Source: a bacterium
GTDB lineage: Bacteria > Bacillota > Sulfobacillia > UBA995
Length of the DNA stretch: 64,000 nt
Assembly (NCBI GenBank): GCA_031082145.1
Contig: JAVHLP010000001.1
Span: 211,249-275,248 of the forward strand
Direction of reading: 5' to 3'
The notes under the pieces were generated by a model. The model had not been told where the DNA came from. It searched no databases and saw only the letters and a program-made list of their open reading frames with translations. Numbering within the stretch: position 1 is the first letter of the stretch; each line of letters opens with the position of its first letter. This document shows positions 37,346 through 47,000 of this stretch, in pieces. Made by a program: the position numbers and the translations under genes.

Positions 37346-37486
37346 TGTCTTCGGGGCAGGGTGAGGAGGACAGTCCTCCAATTCCCTACCGGCGGTGATG
37401 CCCCCCCGGGGGGACGAGCCCGTCAGCCCCAGCGGTTGATCCGGTGAGAATCCGGAGCCGACGGTACAGTCCGATTGGGAGGAGAC
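37346..37486 (+). promoter_or_regulatory. FMN riboswitch (RFN element)
   Basis: GTCTTCGGGGCAGGGTG...AATTCCCTACCGGCGGTGATG...GAGCCCGTCAGC...GATCCGGTGAGAATCCGGAGCCGACGGTACAGTCCGATTGGGAGGAGAC. Confidence 0.93.
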
Positions 37487-37577
37487 CCCGGCCGCTTGGG
37501 CCGCCACCGGGCACTGTCCGGGAGTCCTCTGTCTTCAGCCCACGCCCCTGTCTCGCGGACCACAGGAGGTCTTGGTC

Positions 37578-38084
37578 ATGAGCCCGTCCCCGCTGCGCAT
37601 CCTGACGCTATCCGGCCTGTTGACGGCCATGGTCACCGTCGCCACGCTCGCCATCCGTTTTCCGGTTGCGGCTACCCAGGGCTACATCAACTTCGGTGAC
37701 ACCCTGATCTTCGTCACCGCGCTCCTGATGGGCCCGCGCTTCGGCTTGCTGGCCGGTGGCGTGGGGTCGGCCCTTGCCGATACGCTGGGCGGATACGCCC
37801 AGTGGGCACCCGCAACCCTGGTTATCAAGGGTCTCGAGGGCTACATCGTGGGTGCCATCGGCTACCGCGTCTTCCAGGCCCGGAGACGGGTGACCCCCAC
37901 CGTGGTGGGGGCGGCCTTGGTGGGCGGTCTTTGGATGGTCACCGGCTACTTCCTTGCCGGCCAGCTCTTCTACCGGGTCGCGGCCGTAGCCGAGGTGCCC
38001 GGCAACATCCTGCAGGCTGTGGTCAGCGCTGCCGTGGCTATGCCGCTGCTGCACGCCTTGCGCCGGGTCAAGCTCTTAGGTTGA
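37578..38084 (+). CDS. ECF transporter S component, probable riboflavin transporter (RibU-like)
   Basis: about 168 aa, multi-TM; INFGDTLIFVTALLMGPRFGLLAGGVGSALADTLGGYAQWAPATLVIKGLEGYIVG; controlled by FMN riboswitch. Confidence 0.82.
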   Translation: MSPSPLRILTLSGLLTAMVTVATLAIRFPVAATQGYINFGDTLIFVTALLMGPRFGLLAGGVGSALADTLGGYAQWAPATLVIKGLEGYIVGAIGYRVFQARRRVTPTVVGAALVGGLWMVTGYFLAGQLFYRVAAVAEVPGNILQAVVSAAVAMPLLHALRRVKLLG

Positions 38085-39276
38085 GGCGGTCACGGCGTGA
38101 ACCGCCAGAGGATTGGCCGATGGCCAGCGCCACCGCCTCCGGGTACTTGAGCCCCAATCCGGTGTTCAAGAGGACGGTCCGATCGCTGGGCCGGATCGCC
38201 CCTGTCTCCAGCAGCCGGGGAAGCGCGGCCACGGCCGCCGCCCCCTCCGGGCAGATCCATAGCCCTTCCAGCCGTGCTAGCTTGAGCATGGCAGCCAGGA
38301 TGGCGTCGTCATCCACCGCCATCGCCCCGCCGCCGGTTCGCCGGATGGCCTCCAGGGCCAGGGTATCGCCCAGGACCCGCGGCACCCGCAGGCCGGCCGC
38401 GATGGTGGCCGCGCCCGGCCATTCGCCGGCGGTCGCGGCACCATCGTGGAAGGCCTTCACCAGAGGAGCACACCCGACGGCCTGCACTGCGATCAACCGG
38501 GGACTCCTGTCCGTCAGGCCCATCCCGGCCAACTCACGATAGGCCTTGTCAATACCGATGAGCCCCACGCCACCGCCACAAGGGTAGACGACGGCGTCAA
38601 GCTCATCACCGAAGTGCTCAAACAGCTCGTACCCCATCGTCTTCTTACCCTCCAGGCGATAGGGCTCCTTTAGGGTGGCCGCTTCGAACCAGCCGCCGGA
38701 GCCGGCCTGCTCCGCGGCCACCCGGCCGGCGTCGGAGAGCAGTCCTCGGACCAGCTCGATCTCGGCCCCATATAGCCGGCACTCCTGAATCACCGTCGCC
38801 GGGGCATCCTCGGGCATCACCACGCGTAGCCGAATCCCCGCCCGGGCGCAGTAGGCGGCCCAGGCGCCGCCCGCGTTGCCCGCCGACGGCATGATGACCC
38901 GCTTGATACCGAGTTCGAGGGCGCGGGAGACCGCCACCGCAGCCCCCCGGGCCTTGAAGGTGCCGGTGGGATTGGCACCCTCGTCCTTCAGGTAGAGCGC
39001 CTCCAGGCCGAGGTCCTGCCCCAGCCGCGACAGCGACAGGACCGGCGTGTCCCCTTCGCCCAGTTCCAGGCGGAAGCGTGGATCTCCGACGGGCAACAGC
39101 GCCGAGTGGCGCCAGATCCCCCGCTCTGTTGGACGCGCGAGGAACGCGTCGCGCGCGGCCGCCAAGTCGTACCGGGCTAGCAGAGGACGGCCGCAGTCGC
39201 ACAGGTTCCGGGGAACGGCGGCCGGGAGGCGACTCCCGCAGGCCAAACACTCCAGGCAGAGAAGTTGACTACTCAA
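38068..39276 (-). CDS. thrC: threonine synthase
   Basis: CLECLACGSRL N-term, LYLKDEGANPTGTFKARGAAVAVSRALELG PLP motif; TTG start overlapping upstream stop is likely (track ORF begins at 39321). Confidence 0.9.
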   Translation of the reverse strand: MSSQLLCLECLACGSRLPAAVPRNLCDCGRPLLARYDLAAARDAFLARPTERGIWRHSALLPVGDPRFRLELGEGDTPVLSLSRLGQDLGLEALYLKDEGANPTGTFKARGAAVAVSRALELGIKRVIMPSAGNAGGAWAAYCARAGIRLRVVMPEDAPATVIQECRLYGAEIELVRGLLSDAGRVAAEQAGSGGWFEAATLKEPYRLEGKKTMGYELFEHFGDELDAVVYPCGGGVGLIGIDKAYRELAGMGLTDRSPRLIAVQAVGCAPLVKAFHDGAATAGEWPGAATIAAGLRVPRVLGDTLALEAIRRTGGGAMAVDDDAILAAMLKLARLEGLWICPEGAAAVAALPRLLETGAIRPSDRTVLLNTGLGLKYPEAVALAIGQSSGGSRRDRLNLRA

Positions 39277-41255
39277 AGCGATCGCTCTCCGGTCCCCTCC
39301 CGCTCCAGCCGGCAGGGGCACTCGTAGTAGGCGGCGCCCAGGCCGATGTCGGTCAGCCGGTCCGGCGTCAGCACGTTAGCGCAGCTCGAGCCGACCCGGC
39401 CGCCCGCGTAGATGACCAGGGCGTCGGGATGGGATCCGCGGATGAAGCGGGCCTGGCAGGCGAGGTCTCCCCAGGGTGAGATCACCCGCACCCCTTCACC
39501 GGGGTCGAGACCTAATCCCCGCCCCCGTTCCTCATCAATCAGCACGGCTGGAGGACCAGACGCGGGCAGATCCAAGGCAGCCTGGACCTCGTCGTAGAAC
39601 TGGGAGTGGATGCTCTGCCGGTGCCGGGGGGTGATCAGGCGAAACGGATAGGGATCCTCCGGAGGGCCGGAGGGAAGACCGCCGGCAGCGGGGAGCAGTT
39701 CCAACTTGCCGCTAGGAGTGGCGAAGCCTCCGTCCTGCCAGGGTACGAGAGGTGCCCCCGGGTGGCGGAGCGACCGGCCCCGGAGACGGCCGGGAGTGAG
39801 CCCCCAGACCTCGAGCGGCCGCAAGGCATCGGCGATCCACTCTCGGGCTGGCCGGTCAGACCCGAAGCTTCTCCCCAGACCGAGACGGTCGGCTAAGGCC
39901 CCGTAGATGGCGAGATCCGAGCGGCAACCCGGGTCCGCCTCCACTGCGGCTTCGCCGTAAGTGAGGTAACTGTGCCAGGAGCAGAAGTAGATGTCTTCCT
40001 CCTCGAAGACGGTGGTGGCCGGCAGGACTAGATCGGCCACCTCAGCGGTGTCGGTAAGGGTGAAGTCAATGACCGCCAGGAAGTCGAGGCCGGCGAGAGC
40101 CTCGAGCACCCGGCGGGTGCGGGGAAGCTGGGAGGCCGGGTTGGAGCGGGCGACAACCAGCGCCCGCACCGGGGGATCATCCAGTTCCAAGAGCTGCCTG
40201 GCCAGGGTGACCCGGGGGACCTGCCGGTGGGCGGGAGCCTCGCCGCTCAGGTCGGCGAAGCAGGAAGCGACATAGGTAGTGGCGTAGCTGGCGCCTCCCC
40301 CGGGTATTCCGATGTTCCCGGTGATGGCCGCCAGGGCGTCAACGGCGCGCACCGCCGCACCTCCGGTCGCATACCTCTGCAGCCCATAGCCGAGAAGGAT
40401 GGCCGCCGGCCGGCTGCCCGCGTACTCACGCGCCAGATCACGGGCGAGCCCCGCCTTGACTCCGGTTTGCTCTTCGACCCGCTCGGGCGGGAACTGCCGG
40501 CACAGACGCCGGTAATCCTCGAAACCGCGCACCCGGGAGCCCAGAAACTCCTCGTCGGCCAAACCTTCCTCGATGATGGTGTGGCCCAAGCTCAAGGCCA
40601 GGATAAGGTCGGAACCGGGGCGGACGGCGAGGTGCAGATCGGCATCGCGGGCCGTCGCCGTGGACACCGGATCCACTACCACCAAGCGGGCCCCGTTGTC
40701 GCGGGCCACCTTCAGAAATGGCCTCAGGTGCGTGTTGGTGTCCAGTGGGTTGCGGCCCCAGATCAGGATGAACCGGGCGTTGGCGTGGTCAACGGGGTCA
40801 TGGGCCAGGTTGGCCCCAAAGTCGGCTTGTTGGGCAGCCAGGCCGGCCGACCAACACAGGCTCCCGGCAGGCACTGTGATCGGCCCGAACTGATTCCAGA
40901 AGCGTTGATCTAGCCTCTTGAGGAGGCCCATGGACCCGGAGTCCCAGTAGCTCATGATCGACAGCGTACCGTGCCGCCGTCGACTCCGATCCACCGCTTC
41001 CGCCAGTTCATCCAGGGCAGACTCCCAGCTCGCCTCCTGCCACCCACCGGGCGTCCGCCGGAGGGGAAACCGCAGGCGCCGGGCGGAGTGATGTCGTTCC
41101 ACCTGGTACTGTGCCTTGGGACAGACGAAACCGCGGGTGATCTCGTGGTCGGGATCGCCTCGTACCGCCAGGACCTGCCGGCCCCTGGCTTCGACTAGCC
41201 ACCCGCAACCATCCCAGCAGTTAAGCGGGCAGGCTGTCCGGACCATTCGCGTCAT
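39273..41255 (-). CDS. molybdopterin-dependent oxidoreductase
   Basis: about 660 aa; CPLNCWDGCGWLVEARG...GFVCPKA 4Fe-4S motif, WGRNPLDTN, MGDBP-type C-terminus; start uncertain. Confidence 0.9.
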   Translation of the reverse strand: MTRMVRTACPLNCWDGCGWLVEARGRQVLAVRGDPDHEITRGFVCPKAQYQVERHHSARRLRFPLRRTPGGWQEASWESALDELAEAVDRSRRRHGTLSIMSYWDSGSMGLLKRLDQRFWNQFGPITVPAGSLCWSAGLAAQQADFGANLAHDPVDHANARFILIWGRNPLDTNTHLRPFLKVARDNGARLVVVDPVSTATARDADLHLAVRPGSDLILALSLGHTIIEEGLADEEFLGSRVRGFEDYRRLCRQFPPERVEEQTGVKAGLARDLAREYAGSRPAAILLGYGLQRYATGGAAVRAVDALAAITGNIGIPGGGASYATTYVASCFADLSGEAPAHRQVPRVTLARQLLELDDPPVRALVVARSNPASQLPRTRRVLEALAGLDFLAVIDFTLTDTAEVADLVLPATTVFEEEDIYFCSWHSYLTYGEAAVEADPGCRSDLAIYGALADRLGLGRSFGSDRPAREWIADALRPLEVWGLTPGRLRGRSLRHPGAPLVPWQDGGFATPSGKLELLPAAGGLPSGPPEDPYPFRLITPRHRQSIHSQFYDEVQAALDLPASGPPAVLIDEERGRGLGLDPGEGVRVISPWGDLACQARFIRGSHPDALVIYAGGRVGSSCANVLTPDRLTDIGLGAAYYECPCRLEREGTGERSL

Positions 41256-41291
41256 GCTGGCACAGTTCGGCACGAGGGGACGCCATCCTGC

Positions 41292-41666
41292 TTACCGGGT
41301 GATGGCATCGAGCCCATCCTCGCCGGCTCCCGCCCGCACTTCAACGACAACCCGGTTGGGCACACAGACCAGGCTGCCCCGGGTCGACAGCCAGTGTGAG
41401 TGCCAGCTGTGGTCCGGGCAGTCGGAACTGGCGATGCGAACACGGCCGCCGGCGATCTCCACCACTGCGGGCCCACGGCTTCCCGTCACGTTGATCGTGC
41501 GGTCCTGGTCCAGCGGGAAGATGCCGAGCATATCACCTTCGACCGCAACGACGACCTCGGCCACACCGGTCAGGCCCGAGTTGAGAGCGAGCCACAACAC
41601 CAGTGTGAGCAAACTCAGCACGGCCAGCAAGAGGCAATCACCTCGGGTCAGGCGCAACCCGGACAC
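41292..41666 (-). CDS. NusG domain II-containing protein
   Basis: 124 aa; N-terminal TM then VEIAGGRVRIASSDCPDHSWHSHWLSTRGSLVCVPNRVVVEV. Confidence 0.82.
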   Translation of the reverse strand: MSGLRLTRGDCLLLAVLSLLTLVLWLALNSGLTGVAEVVVAVEGDMLGIFPLDQDRTINVTGSRGPAVVEIAGGRVRIASSDCPDHSWHSHWLSTRGSLVCVPNRVVVEVRAGAGEDGLDAITR

Positions 41667-42198
41667 CTCCCAACCCGGTCCACACGGCTCTCGAGCACAC
41701 GGTTGCCGCCGTTGCCCCGGTTAAGAGCCCGGCGGCAACACCGAAGATGACCAGGTACGGGAGGTAAGCGAGTACGGCCGCCCGCCCGATGAGCAACCCG
41801 GCCACAGCCAGTTGGGCAAGGTTATGCACAACGCCACCGGCCAGGCTGACCCCCAGCAAGCTGCGAGAGCCGCGCCCGTTCCGCCACAACAGGACCATGA
41901 CGATGGCACTGGCCAGCGCTCCCGAGAGGCTCAGGAGGTACCGTACTGACAAGAAAGTGCCTCCCAGCAAGCTTCCCAGCGTGGTCCGCAACCCGGCAAG
42001 CAGAACGGCATCGGCAGGGCCAAGTGACGCCATCGCCACCAAAGTGGCCACATTGGCCAGACCCGGCTTGGCCCCAGGCACCAGGCCGCCCACCGGCAGC
42101 AAGTCTTCAAAGGCATGTAATGCCAGCCCCACCGCGGTCAGGAGCGCCAAACGGGCCAGGCGGCGAGAACGGCTGCCGTCGTGAGTTGTGATGAGCAT
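41638..42198 (-). CDS. Gx transporter family protein
   Basis: start at MLITTHDG; ALHAFEDLLPVGGLVPGAKPGLANVATLVAM; coupled to NusG-II gene. Confidence 0.82.
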   Translation of the reverse strand: MLITTHDGSRSRRLARLALLTAVGLALHAFEDLLPVGGLVPGAKPGLANVATLVAMASLGPADAVLLAGLRTTLGSLLGGTFLSVRYLLSLSGALASAIVMVLLWRNGRGSRSLLGVSLAGGVVHNLAQLAVAGLLIGRAAVLAYLPYLVIFGVAAGLLTGATAATVCSRAVWTGLGGVRVAPDPR

Positions 42199-42362
42199 GG
42201 CCGGACCTCCCGCCCGCTCCGCTGAACTCCGATGCCATGATAACACAAGCCAGACCAGTTCTCATTGGGAACGAGAGGACGATCACGGCCGTGCTGCCGC
42301 CGACGCCGGCTGGGGCCTATCCGGTGGCCAGTTGAACAGAGAAGCAGTGCGTTGATGGACCT

Positions 42363-43538
42363 CTAGTTCTCGCCGCTGCCCGATCCCGCGATCGCGCTCC
42401 GATATACCTCCAGCACCGTCGCCGCGTGCTCAGCGGAGACAAACGCAGCCTCGACTCTGGCTCTCGCATTTCGCCCGAGCTCGACCCGACTCTCGGGGTC
42501 GCCGTAGAGGCGTATGATCGCCCCGGCCAGCTCCTCGGGATCGCCGGGCGGCACCAGCACCCCATCCTGGCCAGGCCGGATCAACTCCGCCAGGCCCCCA
42601 AGGCCTGAAGCCACGACCGGCCGCTCGCAGGCCATGGCCTCGAGGGCAGAGATCGACGTTGCCTCGGCCACTCCATCCACTTCCACCGATGGGATGACCA
42701 CCACGTCTGCAGCACAGTATAATCCGGGCATCTGCCGGTGGTTGACTGCTCCCAGGAAGCTCACGCGACCACTCAGGCCAATACCGGCGACGAGGCGCTC
42801 AAGGTCCTCGCGTTCTTGACCTGCACCGGCAATGACCAGATGACTCCCGGGGATCGCCGTGGCCACCCCCGCCATGGCTCGTACCGCAATGTCCACTCCG
42901 TTCTTCCTGACCAGCCGCCGGGGGCACAGGATCACGAACTCCTCGCCCACACCCAGTTCAGCCCTTTGCGCTGCTCCTAAGTCCTTCCTGAATCGGTACT
43001 CCTTGAGGTTAACCGTGTTCGGTAGGATGGTTATGGGAGGCGGCTGCGGGCACAGTGCTCGCACGTGCTGGCCAAGGCGTTCGTCAACGCAGATGATGGC
43101 TGACGGGTTGCCGTAAGCCATCTTCTCTTCACGCAGGAACAAGGCAGCACTCAAACTCCCGCGGGCCAACCGGGAGTCAGCCACGGCTTCATGCACCAGG
43201 TAACCGTGCACCGTCAGCAGCAAGGGGTAGCCCCTTCGGCGACACCACCAATGAACCGCGAGAGCGGCGGACACGTCGTGGGCATTGATGACAGCCTTTG
43301 CCCCAAGGATGAGCAGAGCGAAGCGGACAAAGAGAACGCCACGGGCAAGCCAGCACACGAGGACGAAAACCGGAGGCCAGCGGGTGAGGCGCGTCAGCAG
43401 GGTAACTGCTCCCGGTGGGGCTATCGTGAACCGCCGGCGAAGCCCCAGTGGCGTGAGGACAACTGTCTCATGGCCAGCCGAGCGGAGTCCCTCGACGAGA
43501 CAATCAATGTGACTTGATACCCCGCCGGTGACGGGCAT
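42363..43538 (-). CDS. glycosyltransferase family 4
   Basis: 391 aa; VTGGVSSHIDCLVEGLRSAGHE, SVEVDGVAEATSISALEAMACERPVVAS. Confidence 0.92.
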   Translation of the reverse strand: MPVTGGVSSHIDCLVEGLRSAGHETVVLTPLGLRRRFTIAPPGAVTLLTRLTRWPPVFVLVCWLARGVLFVRFALLILGAKAVINAHDVSAALAVHWWCRRRGYPLLLTVHGYLVHEAVADSRLARGSLSAALFLREEKMAYGNPSAIICVDERLGQHVRALCPQPPPITILPNTVNLKEYRFRKDLGAAQRAELGVGEEFVILCPRRLVRKNGVDIAVRAMAGVATAIPGSHLVIAGAGQEREDLERLVAGIGLSGRVSFLGAVNHRQMPGLYCAADVVVIPSVEVDGVAEATSISALEAMACERPVVASGLGGLAELIRPGQDGVLVPPGDPEELAGAIIRLYGDPESRVELGRNARARVEAAFVSAEHAATVLEVYRSAIAGSGSGEN

Positions 43539-43742
43539 AGCACTCGAAACGTGGACTATGCGAATGCCGTTTCACCCGCCCCGCTTCCTGTCTCCTGGCG
43601 AGCTCATCCACAGCATGATCCGGCTGTCGAGTGTTCCGCAGGTATTCGTCACATATAGGTTTCTCCACCTAGCTGAGGGTTCCTTCCCCGACGGCAACAG
43701 ACGGGTTCCCCGCCCTGCACGATCGCCGGCGGCGCGGTTACC

Positions 43743-44468
43743 CTATTCCGTGGTGAGGGTCCACCCAGAGGCTATGGTGCGACGCACCACCTCCACGTGC
43801 TCGCGCTCGTGTTCGACAAAGCGCCGCAGCATCTTGCGGGCGGTCCAGTCCTCTGCCGGCTTCCGGGCGGGGAAGACACCCGACCTTAAGGAGCCCGGGA
43901 GATCGAGGAGGGCCTCCACCGATCGCTCCATGACCCAGGCCAGGCTGGCGAAGGTGTCTTCGGGCCAGGGCATCGGCAGGGCGGCTTCTGCCCCTTTCAT
44001 TCCCAGGACACGGGACAGGTAGAAACCATGGCAGTTGCGGACGTGAATCAGGTTTTGGCGTACCGTCCGCTTGTTCCGCTTTGGCTTGCGATCAAGGTCC
44101 TCGGGACCAAGCCCGGCAACGGCTTCCAGGAGGTCCCGCCGGGCGTAACCCAATCGCCGCACGGTGGTGGCGATGTCGTCATCGGTGGCGGGTCCCCGGT
44201 CGGGCTCGAAGAATCCGACGGCGGCCCCGGACTGGCCCAATCCAGGAACCTCCTGAGTCTCCTCAACTTGCACGGCAACGGACGCCGGAGGGCTGACACC
44301 GGGTTCCCCGTGCTTCCGGAGCCAGGCGAAAAACTCCTTGATGGCCACAGGCGCGTTGGCCAGGACCTCTTCTCGAGTGGCACCTAGCCAGATGCAGCCC
44401 GTCTGGTCCAAGACGTGACCCATCCACGGCCCGTCCGGCGCGCCGTCCAGGTACACCCGGCACAGCAT
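43743..44468 (-). CDS. HicB-like N-terminal domain fused to DinB-like domain
   Basis: 241 aa; N-terminal WMGHVLDQTGCIWLGATREEVLANAPVAIKEFFAWLRKHGE; C-terminal FVEHEREHVEVV DinB-type His region. Confidence 0.68.
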   Translation of the reverse strand: MLCRVYLDGAPDGPWMGHVLDQTGCIWLGATREEVLANAPVAIKEFFAWLRKHGEPGVSPPASVAVQVEETQEVPGLGQSGAAVGFFEPDRGPATDDDIATTVRRLGYARRDLLEAVAGLGPEDLDRKPKRNKRTVRQNLIHVRNCHGFYLSRVLGMKGAEAALPMPWPEDTFASLAWVMERSVEALLDLPGSLRSGVFPARKPAEDWTARKMLRRFVEHEREHVEVVRRTIASGWTLTTE

Positions 44469-44480
44469 GTCGGCCCCCCC

Positions 44481-45341
44481 CTAGTCCTGATAGAGCATAA
44501 CCCCGTAGGTGCCCGGGCCCACGTTGGCGGCGATGGCAGGCCCGGTCTCGGTGATGATGACCTCCTCTATGTCGAAGAGCCGCTCCAACTCCTCCTTCAA
44601 CCGCTGAGCCTGGGCGGCGGCATCGGCGTGGACGATGCCGAGGACCACTCGTTTGCCGAGCTCGATGTTCTCACGCACCATGTCCACCAAGCGGCCCAGG
44701 GCCCTGGCAGCACCCACCGCCTTCTCGAGGGGAGCGATGAGGCCGTCATCCAGGGTGAGGATGGGCTTGACCTTCAGCATGGTACCCAGCCAGGCCTGGG
44801 CCTTGCCGATACGTCCGTTGCGGGCAAGGTATTCCAGGGTATCCACCACTATCAGGGTCTTCACACTAGAGGCTACCCGGGTCACGGCGCTCATGACCTC
44901 TTGCTTGCTCCTGCCCAGCATTGCCTCACGGGCCGCCCGCAAGGCCACCCAGCCCTGCCCCATGGAGGCCAGCCGGGTGTCCACGACCTCGATATCCCGA
45001 TCCTCCAGCATCGACCTCGCGATCACGGCTGACTGGTAGGTGCCGCTGAGGCGCGAGGAAGGGTGCACGGAGACGACCGAACTGCCGTCCGCCGTGGCTT
45101 CCTGATAGGCCTGGAGGAAGTCTCCCGGGGCCGGCTGGGAAGTTTTCGGAGGCGTCTTGGCCAGCGGCAGCCTCCTCATGAACTCCCGAATGCTCATCTC
45201 AACCCGGTCCCGGTACTGCTCGAGCCCGAAGTGGACCATGACGGGGATCACGGTGATACCGTGCTCTTCGGCCACCCGCTGGGGAAGGTCGGAAACACTA
45301 TCGGTGATCACCTTGACCCTGCTAAGCTGCCCTCTTGCCAA
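44481..45341 (-). CDS. DegV family fatty-acid-binding protein
   Basis: TTG start behind GGAGGGAGGGG; VKVITDSVSDLPQRVAEEHGITVIPVMVHFG, HPSSRLSGTYQSA. Confidence 0.93.
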   Translation of the reverse strand: MARGQLSRVKVITDSVSDLPQRVAEEHGITVIPVMVHFGLEQYRDRVEMSIREFMRRLPLAKTPPKTSQPAPGDFLQAYQEATADGSSVVSVHPSSRLSGTYQSAVIARSMLEDRDIEVVDTRLASMGQGWVALRAAREAMLGRSKQEVMSAVTRVASSVKTLIVVDTLEYLARNGRIGKAQAWLGTMLKVKPILTLDDGLIAPLEKAVGAARALGRLVDMVRENIELGKRVVLGIVHADAAAQAQRLKEELERLFDIEEVIITETGPAIAANVGPGTYGVMLYQD

Positions 45342-45587
45342 CCGCTGCCCCTCCCTCCAGGTCTTAACATCAGCTGTTAATTCCACGCCTCGGGGTGAAT
45401 ACCTTGGCAGAAGAAGAGACATGCGGTGATAATTTCCGCGCCTGCCCCAGGGCCCGGAACAAGAGCTGTCGACTCTCCCAGCCGGTCCAGGCACATAATG
45501 TCCGATTCCTTGGCGGCAGGCAGGCACCGCCGGTGGGCGCGGTCGACAGCCTTCTCCACCTCCGGCTGCCGCAGGCGGCGTTCTAGC

Positions 45588-46340
45588 TCATCGGCCCACA
45601 CTGCCCAGGTACCAGGAGAGGATGGCTCTCCCCCAGAACATGGCAGTGACTGCCCCGAGCACGAGGAAAGGGCCGAAGGGAATCGGTTCGCGCCGGCCCT
45701 TCCTGCGGGAGAGCAAGAGCGCCAGCCCCACGCCGCCGCCGGCGAGAAACGCCACCGCCAAGGCCACGGCGATCGCCGGCCAGCCCAGGAACAGGCCCAT
45801 CACGCCCCCAAGTTTCACGTCGCCCAAGCCCATGCCGCCCCGGCTGGCCAGGGACAGGAAGAGGAGCAGACCCCCGCCGGCCGCCATGCCGCCCAGCCCG
45901 GGGAGGAATCGTTCCGGCCGCAAGGCCAGCAGGGCGAGCCCCATGGCGAACCCGGCCAGGGTCAGGCGGTTAGGGATGATCCCCGCCTCCAGGTCGGTGA
46001 AGAGGGCCACGACCAGAACCGACAGCAAGGCCATGCCCCCGAGCGCCTGCAGGCCGAGACCCCAGGCGGCGACAACAGAGGCATAGCCCGTTGCGGTTAG
46101 CAGTTCCACCAGGGGATAGCGGGGCGCGATGGCGGCCCGGCAGTGCCGGCACCGCCCCTTCAGCCACAGGTAAGACACTACCGGGAGCAGTTCGGCGGGT
46201 CCGAGCCTACTCTCGCAGGCCGGGCAGCGGGAGGCCGGGAATAGCAGGCTCTCCCGTCGGGGCAAGCGATGGATGCATACGTTAAGGAAACTGCCCACGC
46301 AGAGGCCCAGCACTCCCGCGGCAACGACCCCGGGCGTCAC
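45588..46340 (-). CDS. prepilin peptidase (A24, bifunctional)
   Basis: GSFLNVCIHRLPRRES, CPACES...CRHC, DLEAGIIPNRLT, GMGLGDVKL; GTG start. Confidence 0.93.
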   Translation of the reverse strand: MTPGVVAAGVLGLCVGSFLNVCIHRLPRRESLLFPASRCPACESRLGPAELLPVVSYLWLKGRCRHCRAAIAPRYPLVELLTATGYASVVAAWGLGLQALGGMALLSVLVVALFTDLEAGIIPNRLTLAGFAMGLALLALRPERFLPGLGGMAAGGGLLLFLSLASRGGMGLGDVKLGGVMGLFLGWPAIAVALAVAFLAGGGVGLALLLSRRKGRREPIPFGPFLVLGAVTAMFWGRAILSWYLGSVGR

Positions 46341-46909
46341 CGGCCGTCTCCCCGGCGCCGCGGCTCGAGCGGCAGTACCCCGGCATCCTGCAACCGCTTG
46401 AGCACCGCCCGCTCCAGCCGGCGCATAACGGTTGTCCACCCGAGTTCGTGCTCGCTGAGAGGGGCCACCAGGATCGTGTGGCACCCCTGAAGCCGGCCGC
46501 CGAGTACGTCCGTGAAGAGCTGGTCGCCGATGACGGCCGTCCGGCCGGGCGAGGTTCCCATGATCGCCATGGCCAGCCGGAAGGCTCTACCCGCCGGCTT
46601 GAGAGCCTTGGCCGTGCCACCGATCCCCAGCAGCCGGGTGAAGAGGCGAACCCGGGGACCATGGTCATTGGAGACGATGTGGCATTTGAGACCTCTCCCG
46701 AGCGCCTCATCAATCCACGCCGCCAGTTCCCTGGCCGGCTCGCCGGTCCTCCAGGGAGCCAGGGTGTTGTCGAGGTCCAGGATAAGCCCCTGGATCCCGC
46801 GGGCGGCCAGCCCGGCAGTGTCCACGTCCAACAGGGATGCGTAGAACTCGTGAGGAGCGAGATGCATCAGCCAGCGCGGAACCGGCCGGTTGTCCTGCCG
46901 TCGCCCCAA
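46337..46909 (-). CDS. YqeG family HAD-IIIA phosphatase
   Basis: GLILDLDNTLAPW, ISNDHGPRV-type motif, GDQLFTDVLGG; TTG start behind GGGGAGG. Confidence 0.9.
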   Translation of the reverse strand: MGRRQDNRPVPRWLMHLAPHEFYASLLDVDTAGLAARGIQGLILDLDNTLAPWRTGEPARELAAWIDEALGRGLKCHIVSNDHGPRVRLFTRLLGIGGTAKALKPAGRAFRLAMAIMGTSPGRTAVIGDQLFTDVLGGRLQGCHTILVAPLSEHELGWTTVMRRLERAVLKRLQDAGVLPLEPRRRGDGR

Positions 46910-47000
46910 GACATCGGTCCTCCCCTCGGTGCCTCCCCCATTATAGCATAGATAGCGGCCACTGCAGGAACCGGGCGGTGCGGCGGGGTAAAGCTGGGGC

